Positions 36,839 through 41,570 of a stretch of DNA of 41,570 bases are shown piece by piece. Each line of letters begins with the position of its first letter. Position 1 is the first letter of the stretch. A program made the translations under genes and the position numbers. Source of the stretch: an uncultured Phascolarctobacterium sp. (lineage in GTDB: Bacteria > Bacillota > Negativicutes > Acidaminococcales > Acidaminococcaceae); assembly GCA_945949475.1 (NCBI GenBank), contig CAMFET010000001.1, positions 1 to 41,570 of the forward strand. Reading direction: 5' to 3'. A model generated the notes under the pieces. That model made no database searches and was not told the origin of the DNA. It worked only from the letters and a program-made list of their open reading frames with translations.

Positions 36839-37245
36839 TTGATTATAGTGATTTGATTGGTACGCCGTTTGTGCAGGACGGCCGGAGCAAGGCAGGCTAT
36901 GACTGCTATGGTCTTACCAAGGAGATTTTTGCTAGATACGGCAAGGATATCGGCGAGTATTGGTGTTGTGTGGACGACAAAGCCAAAATCAACGCTATCT
37001 ATCGCGGTGCTGTTGCCAACGGCAGATGGCAGGAGGTTGATTATAAGCATGGTGAGCCGATACCTGTACCGGCGCTGGTAGGCCTGCGTTTTAACGCGCC
37101 GCCCGGCTGCGTCAACCATACCGGCGTTTACATCGGCGACGGCAAGTTTATCCATACACGTGAGCGCATCGGCGTGTGCGTCAGCTCCATCACGGCCCCG
37201 CCCTGGAATAAACAGGTAGTTGGCATTTACAAATTTATCGGTTAG
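36835..37245 (+). CDS. NlpC/P60 tail peptidase (gpK-like)
   Basis: 136 aa. Catalytic C24 (GYDCYGL) and H95 (VNHTGVYIG) of the NlpC/P60 cysteine peptidases are visible, with H107 (FIHT) as a possible third residue. Lambda gpK carries the same domain, thought to act on peptidoglycan as the tail enters. Shorter than gpK, as it lacks the Mov34-like N-terminal half. Confidence 0.92.
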   Translation: MIDYSDLIGTPFVQDGRSKAGYDCYGLTKEIFARYGKDIGEYWCCVDDKAKINAIYRGAVANGRWQEVDYKHGEPIPVPALVGLRFNAPPGCVNHTGVYIGDGKFIHTRERIGVCVSSITAPPWNKQVVGIYKFIG

Positions 37246-37257
37246 GAGGTAGGTTAA

Positions 37258-40200
37258 GTGGTTAAAGTCATATTTGTAAAAAACCCGTTTAGCCCTGCCC
37301 GCGACCGCGTTATTAAGTTATCAGAGGCCGCAGACAGGCCTCTGAATTTTTATACTGAGGAGTTTACCAAGCAGCTCCCGAATCAGGAAGCGTGGATACA
37401 AATTGACGGCCGCAAGGTTGATGCTGTTGTTGAGGATATCAGCAAGCTACCTGTTAAACGTGATAGCGTGATTGTTGTTATGCCAAGGGTAGCTAAAGGC
37501 GGCAAATCCATCCTAGGCCTTATCGCTGTTATTGCTCTGTCTGTTGTGGCTATGGGTGTGGGCAATGTCATTGCCGGTGGTGCGTTTTTTGGTGGTACAG
37601 CAGCATGGACAGCTGCATCCTACATCGGCGCTGCAGCCGTCATGTTTTTAGGCAACAGCTTAGTAAGCCGCTTTTTTGCCCCAAAAATAGACGCTGGCAA
37701 ATACGGCGATAAAGAGGACCCGACCTACAGCTGGGCTGGCGTATGTACCATGGACGGCCAGGGCAATGGCATCTCCATTACCTACGGCAAGGTCAAGAGC
37801 GGCGGCCAATCTATCATGAAATTTACCAGTAATAACGGCAATGACCAGTATTTTAACTGGCTCGTTGCTGCAGGCGAGGGCGAACTCTCTATATCTGATA
37901 TCAAGCTCAACAGTAATCCCGTGGAAAACTATCAGGATGTTACTCTTGATGTACGCAGCGGTACCAACGATCAGGATGTTATCCAGAATTTTAATGACAC
38001 TATCCTGTCAAAATCGGTGGCCTATGAAATCGCCAACAAAGAGTGGCGCACCGACCAGCTGGAGGGCAACAGCACTGAGGGCATCATCATTGAGGTGGAA
38101 TGCCAAAATGGCCTATATCATGCCAACGATAACGGCTCTCTGGGCACAGCTTGGGTAGATATCCAGGCACAATATGCGCTTGTAGGCTCCGATGATTGGA
38201 CAACCTTTGTACAGGCAGGTAAATACGCTAAAAACAACGCGCTTGGAGCTGTTTTGGTTAATCCGGCTCGCAAAAACGACCGTTATAGAGTAATCATCTC
38301 GTCGGTATATAACGAGAGCAACGATGAGTACATTGATAACAAGATACGCGTACGTGTCAGAGACAAGGTGTTTGGCGGCAATGGCGAGAGCGTTATCCTT
38401 ACCAAAGGCGATACCGGCACGATTGATATCTATGGTTTTAGGTTTGACAAAGCCAAGCTGCTGGCTGCATCCAAGGGCTTATATACCATTGAAATGGCGG
38501 ACTCTGAAAACCGCATCAGCGGCGCTAAAGCTGGCAACGTCCGCCGTCAATTTAGGGTCGACCACCTACCTGCAGGGCAATATAAGGTGAGGGTAACGGT
38601 TACCGACCGCAGCGCCGATGTTAGCAGCAGCCGTGATGCCGTGCGTATCTGGTGGACGCAGCTCAACAGCGTTATCTATGATGATTTTTGTTATCCGGGT
38701 GTGGCTCTTTTAGGTATCAAAGCAAAGGCGACCGACCAGCTAAGCGGCGGTCAGCCACAGCTGGAATTTATCAAAGAGCGCTCTATTATCTATGCGTGGA
38801 ATCCTACCACGCAGGCCTATGAGACAAAGGCAGCCAATAACCCAGCGTGGGCAGCATATGATTTTATCCATGGAGCTGAGCGCCTCATGGATATCAATAA
38901 CCATGAGTATGTCTACGAGTATAAAGGCGTGCCCAAAGAATTGATGCTCTATGACCAATTTAAGCAATGGGCCGATAACTGCGACAGACTCAATCTCAAA
39001 ATCAATCTTGAGGTGACTACGCTCAAAGATTTTTGGACAATCGTTAACCAAGACATTGCCCCTGTTGGCCGCGGCATGGTTGTGCAGTTTGGCACAAAAT
39101 TTGGCTGTATCTATGACCACGCTACTCAGCCTGTGCAGCTTTTTACGATGGGAAACATTGTGCAGGGGAGCTTCAGTCTGTCCTACCTCTCGACTGATGA
39201 GAGGGCAGACAGCATCGAGTTGACCTATGTTGACGCGGAAAAGGAGTATGAAAAAACCACTCTCACAATTTACTCTGATGATTACGATACCATTGATATA
39301 CCCAACCAGCCTACGCAGATAGCTATGCATGGCATAACCAGCTATGAGCAGGCATACCGTGAGGGCAAATACCAGCTCTATTGTAATCGGTTATTGACCA
39401 AGACAATCAGCTTTAAAGCTGATGTCGAGGCAATCGGCTGCATGGTGGGTGATGTCATCCAAGTTGCCCATGATGTACCGCAATGGTCCATTTCCGGCCG
39501 CGTGCTGGAGGCGCTCGATGATGGCAGCGTTATCCTGCCTATTGATCCGGATGAGATTACCATGAGCGCTGACCAATACGCTCTCATGATACGCAGCAGC
39601 GAGGATAACACCCTGACCACCTACAGCTTAACGTCTTTGTCTGGCGCATACGGTGAGGTCAAGGCCGTGGCTGCCGGTAACAAAATCAACGCTGAGGATG
39701 GCGATTTGTTTAGCCTTGGCAAGGTTGAGAGCTTTGTCAAACCGTTTACTGTTACCGGCATTACTCGCAGCAAGGACCTGGAATATACCATAACAGCTAT
39801 CGAGTACGCCGACGGAATTTTTGACGAGAATTACACTATCCCGCCAAAAGACCCGACGTTGACCACCGACCCGGATGCCGTTGATGTTATCAACCTTGAT
39901 GCGTATCAGGTCGGCTGGAAAGATAAATCCGGCAGACAGATGAGCCGCCTCTATGTCAGTTGGACTTTACCGGAAGACGCTCAAGCAGATAGCTTTACTG
40001 TTCTGCTGTCCAAAGATACTGGCAGCACATGGAGCGTGCTGGGGACAACCACTAACATGACTATGGAGACGGATGTATCTGCGTACACCATCTACTATAT
40101 TAAGGTTGTCACCAATTACCGGATGAAACAGAGCAGCGGCGCTATCTGTGGCCCTATAGCTGAGGGAATTGATGTGCTGCCGCCAAACGTCACCAAGCTT

Positions 40201-41163
40201 GACGTTGAGGTGCTGCATAATGGTACACGTCGCTATTACTGGGATTTTGAATACCCGGAACCGAACGATATAGCCGGCTTTAGATTTAAATACATCCAAG
40301 GTGCTACTCCAAACTGGAATACCGGCTTTTTGGTGCAGGATGGTTTAATTACCGCCCAGCCGTACGAAACAGCTACGGTACGTCAGGGCGTGCATACAGT
40401 CATGATTAAGGCTGTTGACAATGCAGGGCAGGAGAGTGCAGGATTTGCACTTTGTGTAGTCAACTTCGGCGACCCGCTGGAAGATAACGTGTTATTTAAG
40501 ACGGACTTTAGTTTTGATAACTGGAGTGGTGTATCGACTAATGGCTCTATCTTGCTTGATGGCTCTATCCACAGCAAGCAGGACAGTACCCATTACATCA
40601 CCACTCAGACGTATTATTGGGACAAACCGGCATCTAATTTTTGGGGTTCCCTATCTTACAAAGATTTTCATGTAGAGGCAACGCTCACGGCCCCTGCATC
40701 CGGTAATTTTTATGTGCTGTACGATATCGTCAACGCAGCCAACATCCTGTATAAGGTGATTGACCGGGATAACATCTATAAACAATACTCGACCAAATTC
40801 AAGGTTAACGCTGGTGAGCGCATATCGTTAAGATTTGAGGCTCCGGCCGGTAGCGAGGAAACGGTGCTCAAGCAGCTCGTCGCTATTATTGACGTACCGG
40901 ACCGAGAAGAGCATTTTGAGGACATCGCTATACCTGCCGAGGGAATGGAGCTGCCGATAGTTACCCCTAACTATCAGACAACGGCCGTCAAGGTCGATTC
41001 TATCAGCAGCAATCTTAAGGGCATATATCAGCTCGATATCGTCAGCCGTACGCCATGTAAGATACGCTTTTACCGCATCAACAACGATGCTGGCTGGAGC
41101 CGTGACCCTGTGGCGGTAACGGCAGATGTGACATGGCAAGGCTTTGAAAAGGAGGTAATTTAA
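37258..41163 (+). CDS. Tip attachment / host specificity protein J-like
   Basis: 1301 aa from GTG 37258 (TAGGAGGT upstream). The first 140 residues resemble the gpI tail assembly protein in style, with hydrophobic segments (ILGLIAVIALSVVAMGVGNVIAGGAFFGG ... YIGAAAVMFLGNSLV). Then come the gpJ tail-hub domains (about 150-830), fibronectin-type repeats (about 890-1070) and a C-terminal domain of about 230 residues that probably contacts the receptor. Together this suggests a fused gpI-gpJ, since no separate I gene is seen. The C-terminus overlaps the fibre start. Confidence 0.9.
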   Translation: MVKVIFVKNPFSPARDRVIKLSEAADRPLNFYTEEFTKQLPNQEAWIQIDGRKVDAVVEDISKLPVKRDSVIVVMPRVAKGGKSILGLIAVIALSVVAMGVGNVIAGGAFFGGTAAWTAASYIGAAAVMFLGNSLVSRFFAPKIDAGKYGDKEDPTYSWAGVCTMDGQGNGISITYGKVKSGGQSIMKFTSNNGNDQYFNWLVAAGEGELSISDIKLNSNPVENYQDVTLDVRSGTNDQDVIQNFNDTILSKSVAYEIANKEWRTDQLEGNSTEGIIIEVECQNGLYHANDNGSLGTAWVDIQAQYALVGSDDWTTFVQAGKYAKNNALGAVLVNPARKNDRYRVIISSVYNESNDEYIDNKIRVRVRDKVFGGNGESVILTKGDTGTIDIYGFRFDKAKLLAASKGLYTIEMADSENRISGAKAGNVRRQFRVDHLPAGQYKVRVTVTDRSADVSSSRDAVRIWWTQLNSVIYDDFCYPGVALLGIKAKATDQLSGGQPQLEFIKERSIIYAWNPTTQAYETKAANNPAWAAYDFIHGAERLMDINNHEYVYEYKGVPKELMLYDQFKQWADNCDRLNLKINLEVTTLKDFWTIVNQDIAPVGRGMVVQFGTKFGCIYDHATQPVQLFTMGNIVQGSFSLSYLSTDERADSIELTYVDAEKEYEKTTLTIYSDDYDTIDIPNQPTQIAMHGITSYEQAYREGKYQLYCNRLLTKTISFKADVEAIGCMVGDVIQVAHDVPQWSISGRVLEALDDGSVILPIDPDEITMSADQYALMIRSSEDNTLTTYSLTSLSGAYGEVKAVAAGNKINAEDGDLFSLGKVESFVKPFTVTGITRSKDLEYTITAIEYADGIFDENYTIPPKDPTLTTDPDAVDVINLDAYQVGWKDKSGRQMSRLYVSWTLPEDAQADSFTVLLSKDTGSTWSVLGTTTNMTMETDVSAYTIYYIKVVTNYRMKQSSGAICGPIAEGIDVLPPNVTKLDVEVLHNGTRRYYWDFEYPEPNDIAGFRFKYIQGATPNWNTGFLVQDGLITAQPYETATVRQGVHTVMIKAVDNAGQESAGFALCVVNFGDPLEDNVLFKTDFSFDNWSGVSTNGSILLDGSIHSKQDSTHYITTQTYYWDKPASNFWGSLSYKDFHVEATLTAPASGNFYVLYDIVNAANILYKVIDRDNIYKQYSTKFKVNAGERISLRFEAPAGSEETVLKQLVAIIDVPDREEHFEDIAIPAEGMELPIVTPNYQTTAVKVDSISSNLKGIYQLDIVSRTPCKIRFYRINNDAGWSRDPVAVTADVTWQGFEKEVI

Positions 41164-41570
41164 TGGCAGCAGGAGATATATTTGTTATGGATGAGCAGGA
41201 CGGCAAAACAGTCAATCGCATCGACAAAAAAGATACGTGGGAAGCTGTCAATCCTGTGCTCGGCGTCGGCGAAATTGGGATTGAGAAAGACGGAATGCTC
41301 AAAAACATCAAGATAGGCGATGGACAGACAGCTTGGAATGCGTTGGGCTACACGTTTAAGCAATGCCCTTACGAGGTAGGCGACATCTATATGACAACAA
41401 GCTCCGTCACTCCAGCTACACGATGGCCGGGGACGCAGTGGGAGGTGTTTGCCCCCGGACGTGTGCTGATTGGTGCTGGCACCGGCCAAGACAGCAGGGG
41501 TGAGAGCAAGACGTTTGAGGTTGGAGAGACCGGCGGCGAATATCAGCATCAACTCACTACGGGGGAATTA
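41163..41570 (+). CDS. Tail fibre protein, truncated by window end
   Basis: 136 codons visible, no stop before the edge. The N-terminal part contains GVGEIGIEKDGMLKNIKIGDGQTAWNALGY, the common phage tail-fibre/tropism N-domain pattern. It is followed by YEVGDIYMTTSS ... PGTQWEVFAPGRVLIGAGTG and GGEYQHQLT, a collar- or baseplate-like domain that usually leads to PSHxH. GGAGG before the ATG, which overlaps the gpJ stop. This gene probably determines host range. Confidence 0.88.
   Translation, partial: MAAGDIFVMDEQDGKTVNRIDKKDTWEAVNPVLGVGEIGIEKDGMLKNIKIGDGQTAWNALGYTFKQCPYEVGDIYMTTSSVTPATRWPGTQWEVFAPGRVLIGAGTGQDSRGESKTFEVGETGGEYQHQLTTGEL

Noticed and set aside
1..41570. tRNA genes, insertion sequences and CRISPR arrays
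   Set aside because: I saw no cloverleaf, transposase or repeat-spacer pattern in the reading; a tRNAscan or ISfinder run was not possible.

Overview
The window is most of the genome of a temperate, lambda-tailed siphophage, either a prophage or a circularly permuted phage contig. It is cut inside a tail-fibre gene at the right edge. The host is inferred, not seen. The lysogeny, replication and regulatory genes are of Firmicutes-phage type: a DUF739-like Cro, DUF3846, DUF5651, a G39P-like helicase loader and an ArpU-like late regulator. The tail tip is Gram-negative type (gpM, gpL, gpK and gpJ homologues) and the lysis cassette carries spanin-like genes. That mix, with a roughly balanced base composition, points to a diderm Firmicute (Negativicutes).

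Layout. 1-195: attachment-site-like repeats. 195-1241 (-): tyrosine integrase. 1298-2928 (+): lysis cassette of holin, amidase and two fully overlapping spanin-like genes, closed by a UUCG terminator. 2999-5062 (+): an accessory operon with its own promoter and operator, encoding an acidic protein, a zinc-ribbon protein, a duplicated-module AP2 protein and a small HTH protein. 5160-8602 (-): lysogeny block of large serine recombinase fused to two HTH domains, a secreted protein and a CI repressor. 8655-9007: divergent switch with four RTTCA-N6-TGAAY operators around cro. 9036-23198 (+): early region with an SbcC/RecF-like ATPase, RecT, an MBL-fold protein, a replication initiator with internal iterons, a helicase loader, many small ORFs, an Acb2/Tad1-like anti-defence protein, MazG-like and VRR-NUC proteins, and the late regulator. 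23441-41570 (+): terminase, gpW, portal, protease-capsid fusion, decoration protein, head-tail joining proteins, tail tube, frameshifted tail chaperones, tape measure, tail tip and a truncated fibre.

How it works together. CI and Cro compete at the operators. P_R drives the early genes, ending with the ArpU-like regulator that should switch on the packaging, head, tail and (after circularisation) lysis genes. CI and the secreted protein would be expressed in the lysogen. The recombinase downstream of them appears to be held back by a hairpin that buries its ribosome-binding site.

Most notable signals: (1) a candidate structured RNA (21303-21410) directly upstream of the Acb2/Tad1-like gene; (2) two unrelated integrases in one genome; (3) the recombinase fused to two HTH domains, with a terminator-like leader hairpin; (4) a clear A AAA AAC -1 frameshift signal giving a Cys-rich tail-chaperone extension; (5) two spanin-like proteins encoded in different frames of the same DNA; (6) replication iterons that reuse the repressor half-site; (7) a phage gene interrupted by one in-frame TGA; (8) an acr/aca-like accessory operon; (9) a metallopeptidase-like protein that has lost its HExxH motif.
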